Source: Buxus sempervirens (taxonomy: Eukaryota; Streptophyta; Magnoliopsida; Buxales; Buxaceae). Taken from it: a stretch of 64,000 nucleotides of DNA. Of this stretch, positions 47,201 to 59,051 are shown in pieces (the first letter of the stretch is position 1; each line of letters begins with the position of its first letter). The DNA lies in the NCBI GenBank assembly GCA_947561395.2, contig OX387188.1, positions 35,025,942-35,089,941 on the forward strand. The letters run 5' to 3'. Both the position numbers and the translations under genes were made by a program. A model generated the notes under the pieces. The model ran no database searches. It saw only the letters and a list, made by a program, of their open reading frames with translations, and was not told the origin of the DNA.

Positions 47201-49643
47201 TCGATTCTGGGCATCCAGTGGGAGAGGAGTTTGTGACAATTTTTTTCCCAGATAGTGGGTCAAATCCAGTTCATTACACATATCAGTAAAGGGATGCTGA
47301 TGGAAGTGGGGAAGGGGTTGGTGACTCAGCCAGTAGTTAGTGGAGATGGGGATGAAATTTGTCATTCCTTTTTGCTAGACATGATATTGTTTACTTGTTT
47401 ATTGCATTATTTTCATATTATGTTCAATGTTCACAACTTATATTTTTAGATGACATTAAATAGCTCATTATTGAAGCGTTTTGAATTCTAAATGTCATTT
47501 TTTAAGCTTATGTTGACAATTTTAACTCCTATTATCCATGCATAGTTTTAGATTAATTTTCAGTATTTTTATGCATTTTTTCAGATTTTTTTTGGGCAAC
47601 TCGGTCTCGGGCTCGGGCAATACCGAGTCCGAGACCAAGATTTTAATCCTTGGATGGATGGGCCATTTTGTTTTTGTGGTAGCCAGAGAACTTTGAACTT
47701 GCCACCAAAGATGCCCTTATGATTATGTCAGATATGATGATGTCTTTTTTTTTTTTTTTTTTGATAGATATGATGATGTCTTTTGGTCGTGTATAAAAAC
47801 AAAAACTGGTTTAGTTGCCCATCTGACACCACTGACTTGGAGTCATGGCTATTTCAGGCACAGCCATTAACTGACTTTATTTTTTCCCTCCCAAACAGTT
47901 AGGACTATCTAGCGCACTGGAGACTCTGTGTGGACAAGCTTATGGAGCACAACAATACAGAAAGCTTGGAAATTATACTTATGGTGGAATCTTCTGTCTC
48001 ATTTTAGTCTGTTTTCCTATTTCTCTTTTGTGGATCTACATGGGAAAACTACTCACTTTCATAGGCCAAGACCCTTCAATTTCAATTGAAGCCGGGAAAT
48101 ACGCATTGTGGCTCATCCCTGCATTATTTGGTTTTGCAACACTTCAACCTTTAATTAGATACTTCCAGTCTCAGAGTTTAATACTGCCTATGCTCTTAAG
48201 CTCTTGTGCTGCTCTTGGTCTCCATATCCCTCTGTGTTGGCTTTTGGTATTTAAGACAAAATTAGGAAACCAAGGAGCTGCATTATCAATGAGTGCATCT
48301 TTTTGGGTGAACGTAATTGTCCTCTTTTTATATATGAAATTCTCTCCATCCTGTGAGAAAACACGTGCACCGCTATCAAAAGAGGCTTTTAAATGCATTG
48401 GTGAGTTCTTCTGCCTAGCTGTCCCTTCTGCTCTAATGGTTTGGTAAGTTCATCTCTCCTTTTATTCAAGTACTTATGTTTTTCTTTTCTTCTAATTTTG
48501 ATAATAATCTTTGCTTTTTGATTCTTACAGTCTTGAATGGTGGTCATATGAGCTTCTTGTATTGCTTTCTGGGCTTCTACCAAATCCAAAGCTTGAAACT
48601 TCAGTTCTTTCTATATGGTAAGATTCTGAAGCAAAGCTAGTATTTTAGGTTTTACAAACATATAATCACACCTGGTCTTGAAACTATCTTGTGATAGCCA
48701 ATTGGTTTACGAAGCCTGAATTTTTATCTAGGGAAATGCATCTAATTTTTCACAATGTTTCTGAACAGCCTCACAACCGTCTCAACTCTCTATAACATAC
48801 CATATGGACTTGGTGCTGCTGCAAGGTTTGCTTGAAACCTGGTTTTGTATGTGTGCGTGCTTGTGTATAACTATGTATGATATCAATGAATACCATATTT
48901 TGTGTAGCACTCGAGTTTCAAACGAATTAGGAGCTGGGTATCCACAAGAAGCTCGTTTAGCTGTCTACACTGTGATGTCTGTTTCAGTAACAGAGGCGAT
49001 CATTGTAAGTGCAACACTCTTTGCCACCCGGAATGTCTGGGGTTATGCTTTCAGTAATGAGAAAGAAGTTATAGATTATATCAGAGCAATGGCTCCTCTG
49101 GTTTCAAGCACGGTCATCTTGGACAGCTTACAAGGGACTCTCTCAGGTTATTGTCCTACCGTATGAACCTAAATTTTTTATTCTTTTTATAACATAGTTT
49201 GGAAATTCTCTCCTTATATATTATCTTATATAATTCACTTTTTACAAAAGGTATTGCAAGAGGATGTGGGTGGCAGCATATTGGCGCCTATGTTAACCTT
49301 GGGGCATTTTATCTATTTGGGATTCCAATTTCTGGCATACTGGGTTTCCTTCTGCACTTAAGAGGAAAGGGCCTTTGGAGTGGGATAGTGGCTGGGGCTA
49401 CATTGCAAACAGCTCTGCTTGCCATCATAACATGTCGTATAAATTGGAAAAAGCAGGTCTGCAGTCAAGATGTTGACCCTCAAGGGATCACATGAAACTT
49501 ACTTTAGCTTAAATTTTGGGATGCAAACAGTAATGATTTTATTGCCATTTATTTTTCTTTTTAATTGTTGAATACATTTTGTTATGTCTATCTTGCAGGC
49601 AATCGACGCGAAAGAAAGGGTATTTCAAAGAGATTTGCAGTAG
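44296..49643 (+). CDS. MATE efflux transporter (DETOXIFICATION family), gene 4, 7 exons
   Basis: Exons 44296-44532 (first exon type 1A), 47899-48443, 48531-48617, 48769-48825, 48908-49146, 49251-49456 and 49599-49643 sum to 1416 nt, or 471 residues plus stop. Starts [18 protein letters not shown]. Exon 2 codes [20 protein letters not shown]; exon 6 [20 protein letters not shown]. The coding sequence is intact, but the motif usually read ELGAGNP is [10 protein letters not shown] here, with tyrosine in place of the asparagine kept in genes 2 and 3. Intron 1 is 3.4 kb and holds intron repeats shared with unit 1, a relic of the 1C promoter, and about 1.5 kb of foreign sequence including a decayed hAT-like tail. 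The leader carries an 84-bp duplication and a GA tract. Likely a proton-coupled exporter; the substrate is unknown. Confidence 0.92.
45180..45420. repeat. MITE-like intron repeat (third copy)
   Basis: The block from GGGGATGATAT.GTCT to TAGTAGACGATTTCAAA has inverted ends (ATCGTCT type) and inner pairing around GCTATGTAGAGCATCTCA. Paralogous blocks lie at about 34860-35165 and 36330-36550. Confidence 0.55.
45980..46145 (+). promoter_or_regulatory. Relic of the exon 1C promoter and leader in MATE gene 4 intron 1
   Basis: This stretch matches 37285-37435 upstream of exon 1C in unit 1 (shared ACAACACATTCTTTGTTCTA and AAGACAGCCAATGACCCTCT), but breaks off at CCCTCTCTA where the unit 1 copy continues to the start codon. 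The exon itself is missing, so this is a promoter fossil. Confidence 0.75.
46146..47645. mobile_element. Inserted or replaced segment with a decayed hAT-like transposase tail
   Basis: Sequence without counterpart in unit 1. It starts AGAAGGTGTTTGGCGGGC-like, passes through an AT-only stretch (46330-46530), then at about 46600-47370 a plus-strand frame reads [20 protein letters not shown], then [17 protein letters not shown] and a Tyr/Pro/Gly-rich tail, interrupted by several stops. Acidic and Ser/Tyr-rich tails of this type are familiar from plant hAT-related transposases, but no conserved catalytic part is present, so the assignment is tentative. No clean target duplication found. Confidence 0.45.
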
Positions 49644-50549
49644 AAATTTAAGTGTGGATAATGAAAGAAAATCAGTGATAACCTGCTCTAACTTATGTGA
49701 TTTTGAATTTTGACATTGTTGTAATCAAACAATCTTGCATTTTTTAATAATGTCATGAGTTACAATATCAAAGCATGCAATCTTTGCCCTTGATAAGCCT
49801 TTTCTGTTCTCTAGGACTCCTTGAATTTATAATGTGCAATTATAAATTTGGAAAGTTGTGGGTGCAGCCTCAAAATTTGAATCCAAGTGTTGCTGTCTTG
49901 GAACTACAGTAAAGAAGTTTTGAGGTACGAGGTCTTGTGGAATTTGGCTTAATGGCAATTTCTTTGGTCGCTTTGAAAAGAGAGGAATAAGAAAATTTTT
50001 ACTGTTTTGTCTAGTTCCTTATGGGTTTTATTAGAAGCATCCTTAGCTGTTTGTGGTATTAGGCATCTAGGAAAGAATCATGTAAAGGGTTAGACCATCG
50101 TGAGTTTTTTTTAGTGTGGGAACCTTCGAGATATGTAGGTGTTGATCTTTTACACTTTTCATGTACTTGTATGACCTGTTTTTTGCTCTTAAAATTTAAT
50201 ATATTCTTCTTTATTACCGAAAAAAAAATTTTATAATGTGCAATTCAATATTTGAGTTGGAAATCCAGTTTTAATTATTTGTTTCAACTCCTTATTAATC
50301 AAGAACTATCTTCAGTCACTCCATAAAAGGATCCTGACTGAATTGATAGAACCTTTTTAATGTAACGACAAAATGAGGTTCCTCCCCGTCCCAAACCAAA
50401 AAAAGGGCAAAAAAAATAGAGATAAATAATATTATTTTATTTATGTATTTTATGGTACATGCTTTTGAGTTACATGAGCCATCTATGGTGTAATGGGCAA
50501 GTACACTGGCTTATAAGAAGAACTAAGAGCCAAAATGATAGAATACGAG
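49644..50549. other. Convergent spacer between MATE gene 4 and TatC
   Basis: Holds the 3' untranslated regions of the two converging genes. No further feature is visible. Confidence 0.55.
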
Positions 50550-53500
50550 TTAACGACCAGCTAGCTTTACCATCCATGCACCACCCAAGTAGAGCCCCAT
50601 CAGTGGCCCTGCCAAAAGTACCTGAGTTAGAGGATCAGTTGATGGAGTGAGTACAGCAGCAACCACAACAGCACCAACCAAAACGTATCTCCAAACTGAC
50701 AGCATTTGGTCTCCTGATACTATACCAACCTGTCCCAATAGAAATTGTATAACTGGAACCTACACAATCAAACAACAGAGAAATGTGTATCAGTGATTAA
50801 ATTTAATACCTGGCATACAAAGGAGAAAAAACCATCAGATGTCTATTGCCCTGTCATACTAGAAGTAAATATTACCAAAACAAAAGTTTTAGGGATAGAT
50901 GGCGCAACAAAGTCTTCTTGTAGTAAATACTAACCAAAAGTTTGGTTTGAAAGTCTATCAATCGCAACAAGTGTTTCAATTGGAGCTTCATACCACCTTT
51001 AATTATGAATATTGCTAAGTTATATAACAGGTAAGCACAAAGTTGCCTTGATTAACTGAAATAATATGCCAATGCAGAGATTTTTTTTTTTTTGGGTTAC
51101 CTGGAAAGACAACCCTGTACTGAACATAAGCACGAGCACAAATTCGAAATACTGATCGATTGACCAAAAAGATTCCACTGCCCCTTCAGCATAGTTAACA
51201 AAGAAATTCAAGGCTGCTGGAGTCAGGACTGCATATGAGAAGCTGATACCAGCATAGAAAAGGACAGAGGATCCAAAAACAATTGGCCCCAGGAACCTTC
51301 TCTCTGACTTCGTTAGACCAGGCAGAACAAAGGCTATGATCTCATAGAGAATGACAGGGCTTCCTAAAAGAAGTCCACAATATCCAGATACCTGCAACAC
51401 AATGAGAACAAAATTATAATGTGAGTATTCTATGTTGCATACCTACTTTAAAGGCTTAAAAGGGGAGAAGATTAATCCAAGTTTGAATATAACAGTACCG
51501 GAGTGCATCTACTAATTGAAATTCTAATGTCAAGGATTTCAGGTACTAAAAGAGTTGAGAATTGACGCGATGTCTTTATATTTAGTTCCCTATTTTTGCA
51601 CATTAAAAATTTTTTCCTCAGTTTGTGTTAATCGTTGTCATCTATGGAGGATTCTTCCACACTTTTGGAAATTTGATAAAAGTAAGTTTCACATATAGAA
51701 ATGAAGAATAGAATATTATGTAAACGGTTGCTTTTTCATTACAGGAAAGTCTTTTGTAAATGAAACAGGCAAATAACAGAGCAGAAAAATTAACATCAAA
51801 TGAAAATTTGGTACATGGCAATTTCGGGAACTTTGCAGCTTACGCTAGCAGATTTTATAGGAATCTATTATTACACATTTGAGTGTGCAAACAGCATAAA
51901 AATGACTATGTCAGAAGGTATGACAGAGAATTCCACAGACGCAGACAAAAAGTATTTTTAATGATTACATAGAATTTGTAAAATCAAGCCCTTGTCATAT
52001 AGTCGAATTATTCGAGTTCATCTTAACTTGGAGATATGCCTACAAAAGTTCCCATATGTTTCTGCTTTTTGTAATTGATGTGGAAATATTGTTATTCCTT
52101 CTTAGTGATCTTTCCGGAAGGCTGGAAAATAGCACTATGGCTATTAAAATCATAAACAATTTATTTAGTTTTTGGTGATACCACACTGGGTCTACAATTT
52201 TTGTGGCTTAATGGCTTATACATTCATTCAAAAAAGAATCTGGCCAGTTGACTACATCTAGAAACCAGTGTGGTGATACCACACTGCAGCTTTAACTAAA
52301 CCATGTGAAAGAAGGGAGAGTTTATTCTTAACAATATAGATGGAGAAAATAAGTCAAAATGAAGGTCACAGGCTAGAAGAACTGTATTTTTTTTTTCTTT
52401 AACAGCAGTGGAGCTCAAATTCACCATATGGACTGTATGAAATATATGATGCTATAAATAAGAGACAACTCATTTGTTTTCACCTTCAAAGTTGTAAAGA
52501 AAAACTCCCCAGGACCTAGCTGCAGAAAGCGAACTCCCTGAGATCTCACGGGAGCTTCAAGGAAAAGTATCAATTCTTTAGAAATTGCAAAGCATCCCAA
52601 CATAGCAGCTCCAACTGCCAAAACTGAGACAAATATTCTCTGGCGCAATTCCTCTAAATGATCAAAAATGCTCATTTCTTTATCATCTGGAAGGAGCTCT
52701 TTGTTAGGATAAAGGAAATTATAAAGGGCACCGTCTTTGTCATCTTGATTAGCTTGATGTACTATTTCTTCACTTGAGTTACTTGTCCCATCTATAGCTC
52801 CCACCATAATCAAAATGTTAGAAAGTTTCCAAGAAGATAAAATTACTCACTTCAAAGACAAAGGATCACAAAAAGTAAAGATATTCTGGAATTCCTGACA
52901 AAGTTTATTTATCTCATGATACATTGCTTTTTCTGTCATCTGAATCGGCGACTCAAAATCAAACTATATAAAAACAAGTGAATAAAATCTTAAAATCCCA
53001 ATCCTCTCTTTTTTTTGGTGGAAAAATTGAAAATGTGCAACCCCAGTTGTTGGATGATATTACTTGCAGATATTCATGTGATTTTCATGGAAAACAGGAA
53101 AATTATACCAATCTGTTTTGAATAGAGAGATAGGATTCAATATTATTTCTAAGGACATGCAGTCACAGGGTTAGAAAATACTACTTAAGGACCTATTGTT
53201 GCTCCATAATACTGTAGGACTTCAGATTCTGCATAAGAATAACTGAGTTCTTTATGTGCCTGATAAGACTGATGTACAATGCTGATGAGGAATACCACAT
53301 TTTTAGTGATTCCAGAGGATGGCTTTTTGCTTTCGCCTGTAGCGCCTTTATGAACAAATCATTCTCTTGATAGAAATGGCTTATTGAATATATAAAACTA
53401 AATTATTCAAAGTCTTCTTAAATAGGAATTTGATGCTAACAAATTAGAAATGGCAAAATAGCTTATGTGTGATCAATCTCAACTAGCTGGATTAAGGCAT

Positions 53501-54842
53501 GACTATTGTTGTTATTGTTTTTTCTGTAATGGGAATTGGTACGCATATATTACTATTATAAAGCCAACCCATCGTTTTAGCCCTCCAATTCTTTTTTATT
53601 TTACACTAATACTTGGGTTGTTACTGCCACATGTCATAACTAACTGCTCTAATACTTGGTTTGTTACTGCCATGTGTCATAACTAACTGTTCCAATTCTT
53701 TTGCTACGTGCATTCCCCTAGTTTAAATAAAAAGGAAGGCATTTCCAAGTATACTGCAGCTATGCTTGTAATGCATCTTCATAAGTAATCAACAATTTTT
53801 TTTCCTTTTATGAGTGTCATGAACAGTCAGCAATACCAAACATTAAGGACATTAACACTCAGTTCTTACACCTGCGTCTATGGTTATATCCCTAACCAAA
53901 GCCAGTGTGATGACAGATGAAAACTCATGCATGAGTGACTTCCTAATGTATTTGAGACTCACCATTATCCTAAGTTGGTTCTGATAGGAGCTTCAAAAGT
54001 AACAACTACTCAAGCGTTGAAAAGCAACAACGTTTTTAACTGTTAGCAGCATAAGCCAAAGAGGTTCCTGACAGAAATTCTCCACTCAAAACGGAGGGAA
54101 TTTCAGTACTGGAAGTGACTGATATATTCACTCCATGTTTTTTTTTCTTATCACTCCATGATTATTGCTTAACAGAAAACCATGCCTTAAAGAAGCCTTC
54201 TTTTTGTTCACCACATATCATAGTTATATCAAACAGCATTATTCTCCGCAGCTACTGATAAATTTGGTTTCTGCTCAATCCCTGGTTTCTTTACTTTCAG
54301 ATTCTTGTTTTCAAACACCCACCAGATATGCAATTGTCTTTTTGAATTTTGATTGAAACATGGAAAAGGTTTCGGTTTCTAACAAATTATCTTCAGTTGC
54401 GAAATACAATAAAAAGAAACAATCCCAGGGAAAAAAAACATGAATCATCCAAAACATACACAAATAAAAGAGGACCAAGCTTCTATATCAAAACCCCAGA
54501 AAAACCAAAGGCCATTTGCAGAAAAAGAAACCCATCACTAAATTATCTAAAACTTAACCAATTAAAGGGAGAAAAAGACGACAGTAACTGATCCGTCTTA
54601 CCAGGCCTATCTTCAACAACTGACCCAACACTACCCAACTGCTCTTGCTGCTGCTCCACATCTTCAACCGCAAAACAAACCAACCCACCAAAATTTTGAC
54701 GTCTGAGTCTCTCTGAAATCCCAACCGCTGCTCTTCTTCTGCTAATCTGAAAAGGGATTCGTTGTTTCCCGCTAGAATTTAGACGGCTAAAGCAGCAGTT
54801 GCTCGGCTGCAAATGAGAGATCAAAGCACCGGTGCTTCCCAT
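50550..54842 (-). CDS. TATC: Sec-independent protein translocase TatC, chloroplast, 4 exons
   Basis: Multispanning core subunit of the thylakoid twin-arginine (delta-pH) translocase, which receives folded precursor proteins with RR signal peptides together with Hcf106 and Tha4. Exons on the minus strand: 54842-54602, 52797-52484, 51391-51101 and 50759-50550, sum 1056 nt, or 351 residues plus stop, close to the usual plant length. Exon 1 codes a Ser/Arg-rich chloroplast transit peptide ([16 protein letters not shown]...). Exon 2 has the conserved [15 protein letters not shown] before the first helix and [12 protein letters not shown]; exon 3 has [19 protein letters not shown] and [14 protein letters not shown]; exon 4 [15 protein letters not shown] and the last helices. 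I chose 54842 for the start; an ATG two codons upstream (54848) is in frame and equally possible. The gene is divergent from ORC4. Confidence 0.95.
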
Positions 54843-55168
54843 CTTCAAATGCGAATCAAAAATCGAATCAAATGAATGAATGGTTGGCTTTAAAAAGGTG
54901 TCTCGAAAGGATTTTTATTCCTCAGCTGACTCGTTGAAACTCGGGTTGAAGACTCGCCCAAGTCGTCATTAATTCGTCCTTGTTGACCCGTCCCAATCGT
55001 TCCAGCATGAAATGGGTTGATTGTAAATGTAACCATTTTATGTGGGCATTTCAATATGTTAATATCCCGTGTACTCTCCTATATAAATGACGTTAAACGC
55101 TCTTTTTCTTTCCCGCCCTTTTTCCTTCCATTTTGTTTCTCTGAAACAAAACCACTAGAAACCGAACA
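54843..55168. promoter_or_regulatory. Shared promoter region between TatC and ORC4
   Basis: 326 bp separate the two divergent start codons. Facing ORC4 there is a TATATAA at 55080-55086 and an E2F-type TTTCCCGC at 55109-55116. Nothing comparable was recognised on the TatC side. Confidence 0.6.
55109..55116 (+). promoter_or_regulatory. E2F-type site upstream of ORC4
   Basis: TTTCCCGC, an exact match to the plant E2F consensus, lies 52 bp before the ORC4 start codon. Plant ORC genes are known E2F targets, so G1/S control is a reasonable inference; binding is not shown by sequence. Confidence 0.6.
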
Positions 55169-58100
55169 ATGGAAGGCGAAAATCTGGCCGAGAAAGCCCT
55201 AATTCTTCTTCGAAGTAGGCTCTGCAACCCTAGTTACGTCTTTTCGTATTTTTCTGATTCTCCAGACAGCAATTACAGGTCTTTTTTTTTTCTAATTCTC
55301 CGTAACCCTAATTTTAGTTTTCGTTCTGAATTTCTTGCTAATGGAGTAACTCATGGTTTCTGATTCCGCAGCAAGTTGAAGTTTATCATCTCCAATTCAG
55401 TTACTGAGGCGTGTAACAACTCAATCCTGCTTCTAGGCCCCCGGGGTTGTGGAAAAATCGCGGTGATAAACTCATTCAGAATAAATAAATAAAATTTTGT
55501 GTTAGGATTTTGTAATGACATTTATGTCTATTTCTTTCTTAACGTTTCGAATTTTGTTGTGTTTTTCAGGTGTTGGAGCTTGTTCTGAGAGATTTGCAGG
55601 TTGAATATCCCGAAATGATCACACTGGTATGACTTTGATTGATAGCTTTCTTCTCTGTGGAGTATTTTCATTGTAATTAGCATACTTAATGGGAAGTTTG
55701 TTTGGTTACTAGTCTGACAATGAACGTTTTCATGAATTTTTTATTTTTGTTGGCCAAAATATAATTTCATTGTTTTTTCTATTTGCATGTTTCAGATAAG
55801 ATTGAATGGTCTATTGCACAGTGACGACACTTGCGCGCTCAGGGTCAGATCGCCGATGCCCTTTTCTTACTAAACCTAATACTTATTGATTTTGCTTCAG
55901 TTGTTATGATAATGTTAAGTTTTTAATTGCAGTTTATATTACAGACTATCTATATACTATTTATTGGTTGTTTATATAGTAAATTACTAGAGCTTTCTGA
56001 TTTTCTTTTTAATTTATATAATGAAGGACTTGTTGGATATGTGGTAAATCTTGCCTCCCGTATATGTACTTGATTTGAACTTTGAAGTATCTTTAATTGA
56101 TATATATCTTGGCACTCATGATGAACGTGCCATCCTCTGAAATTCCTCCTTGTGTGATGTGCAAATGATGCATGAAATAGAATTATTTTGTCACTTCTAG
56201 CTTATTGACCCATATATTTTTGCTACAAACGGGATTTTTCTATCTATTTCTTGAATGGCTTGCATACAGGAACGGATTGGTTCTAAATGGATTTTTTCAC
56301 TGCTTAATGTCATAAACTTTAACTCCTTTGGAGAAGCTTTTGAAAGTGTTAAGAAACTTAAAATAAGTCTTCAAGTTAACCCACGCAAACCATTAACCAA
56401 CTACTATCCATCTGTTTTTCCAGGAAATTGCTAGGCAATTATGCATGGAGCATCAATTGGGATTCTCAAAAGTGGTACTGTATGAAACCTGAATTTTTTC
56501 ATTATTATGCATTTTCAAACCCACAAAATGACATTATTGCTATTCAGAGTTATTTGTGGTTGTAGGTTTCATCTGATGATAACTCGCAGTTCATGATTGC
56601 CATGTTACAGTGAGTGGAAATGGTAGATTCCTTACCATCTTCTGTTGTCACAGTTTGGATTCCATTTCTTGTAATTACATTCATACGTTAAACATATTTT
56701 TGTTTTCAGGATTTTATTGATTCAGTTTCTGTAATTATATTCATATGTAAAGCATATTTTTTGTTATTATATTCTTACACTTAACATATTTTTGTTTTCA
56801 GGATTTGATTGATTCAGTTTTTATCTTGCATTTATTCATTTGGGATAGCCTTCTTATGCCAGAGAGTGTGGATTAGCTCATAAGACAAACGTCTTTGTAC
56901 TAGATGAGTTTGACCTTTTTGCACAGGTATTGCTGAGCATGTCTTCTTTTTTGTTCTTTTTTATCTCTGTGTTTGTGAAAATGACTACTTTTTTGTGCTG
57001 CTGCTGTTTTAAATTAAAAAAGATGGAACTGTTGGTGACAGCTAACTTATTTGTATCATGAACTGAAACTTGATTAGGATGAGACACTTGTTGTTTGCTA
57101 TTGTTTGCTTCTGTGCAGGGAAAGCAACGATTGCTATACAGCTTGCTGGATGCAATGCAATCTATAATGTCACAAGCTGTAGTCATTGGTGTGAGTTACC
57201 GTTTGGTAAGTTGCTTAAACTTGTTGATTTTTCCTGATTCTATTTGTAACTTGTATATGCAGTTTTTCTTATTCAGCCATTCAATGTTGATCTACATAGC
57301 CTCATTTACAAGGGAAGGTTTGCAGCTGAGATGCAATCCAAAAAAAACCCATGGTTGTGCCACTTCAGCCTATCTTCATGGTGTGAATTAACTTTAGTCA
57401 GATATTTCAAGTGGCAAAAGCCAGCATTTTTTAAACCGCATAAGAATGAAATCTCCATGCTCTCTCATTTGTTGTTGTAGTGCTCCAATACATGGTGGAT
57501 ATATGTTACATAGTCAAATGAGACTATGGAGTTAGCTAATAGGGTAACCATCTATAAATGGATAAATCATCGCTCTGAGTGGCAAAAAGTGGGAGGCATG
57601 TTTTAATAAGGGAAATGAATAGTGGAAAAAATTTCCACACACAGCCACAGGTGTGGGCACACGCACACACACATACAAATTGTATATGTATATATGGATT
57701 ATGCTAATTAACTCCCACTATACTTCTGTGATTTCTTAATCTTCACCATTGATGAGATGCACCCATTCTCTTATTTATCCATTACGTGGATGCACAAGGA
57801 CCTGAAATGTGGCTGGAGTGCAGCTTCAAATGTATCTGTTCGGGGAAGCGGTTCTAGCCATTCATAAGTGGCTATTGAGAACAGATTCATGGTTTGATTT
57901 CATTTTTTTTACGATTTGGCTCATCACTACATGGCTCATGTTTGACAAAATGGAATAAGTCCCACTTCATCCACGGTGGCATCAAGAAACCTCACAAAGA
58001 TGGTGGGAATCAAACATATAACACATTTGCATATTTGGTTATAATTAAAATATTTGGTTGGTGTTCTATTTTCTATGGAGCCTCATTCTCATTTTTCCAA

Positions 58101-59006
58101 TGTGATGGAAAGAGTTGGAATGAAAAATGAACTGCATGCCTGCTAATGATTTTAACTTAGTTGCATGGAGTACAAGCAGACTGGAGAAACTTGATTGTAA
58201 GTTGTGATGTGATTAAAAATGACTTTTAGTATGTCATTATTCTATAATGTGATGACTATGACTGACATTAAAAAAAATTGTTTTGTAAGGAATAGAAGTA
58301 ATAATCTTGATGTTATATGTCAGTAAAATTTATATCTCCTATCTCTGAATTGCTACATTAACATTCACTAGATGATACATATCGTACATTTTTTGAAAAA
58401 TTAGATGTCTAAAGTTAATTTGTGTTGTCCTGAATTATGCTTGAATAAGTATGATATGTAGTGCAGGATGCAGACCAGCTCTTAGAGAAAAGAGTCCGAT
58501 CTCGTTTTTCACATAGGAAGCTTTTGTTTATTCCTCCTTCAAAAGAAGATTTACAGAGGCAACTTCTTCTGAACTCTTATGGAAATTGCAGTAGCTTATA
58601 CTTAAGAATTGATAATTCTAAAGCAGTATTTTTTTCCTGCCGACTGTTTTTGCAGATTATTTGAACACATTCTATCTTTGCCAACCGACTCAAGTTTTCC
58701 TCAGCACTATGCTGTTGAGTTCAATGCCAAGCTACTTGTATCCTTTCATGGAATATCTTTGATTGGATAATTGATAGTAGTTACAAGCTTCACTTTTTAC
58801 ATGTTTTAAAGGTCCATTGTTAGTAATCGGTATAAATTAAAAGTATGAGCATTACTTGTTTGATAAGATTTTAGTCCTGACATAAGGGGGTGCAAGATGC
58901 TATCATGATGAGTGATCTGTTTTGGTAAACACATTAAGTAATGAGAACTGGGAAGCTGGCCTATGACATATGTACATGAGGCAACTAGTTTTTAATACAG
59001 CTTTAT

Positions 59007-59051
<45 letters not shown>

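Noticed and set aside
50470..50545. A tRNA-like stretch (GGTGTAATGGGCAAG) just after the TatC stop
   Set aside because: It does not fold into a tRNA with anticodon and acceptor arms, and a similar stretch follows the TatC relic in unit 1, so it is TatC 3' flank.
57894..58130. 78-codon frame in ORC4 intron 8
   Set aside because: Composition and lack of any motif suggest chance; it is not needed for the ORC4 frame.
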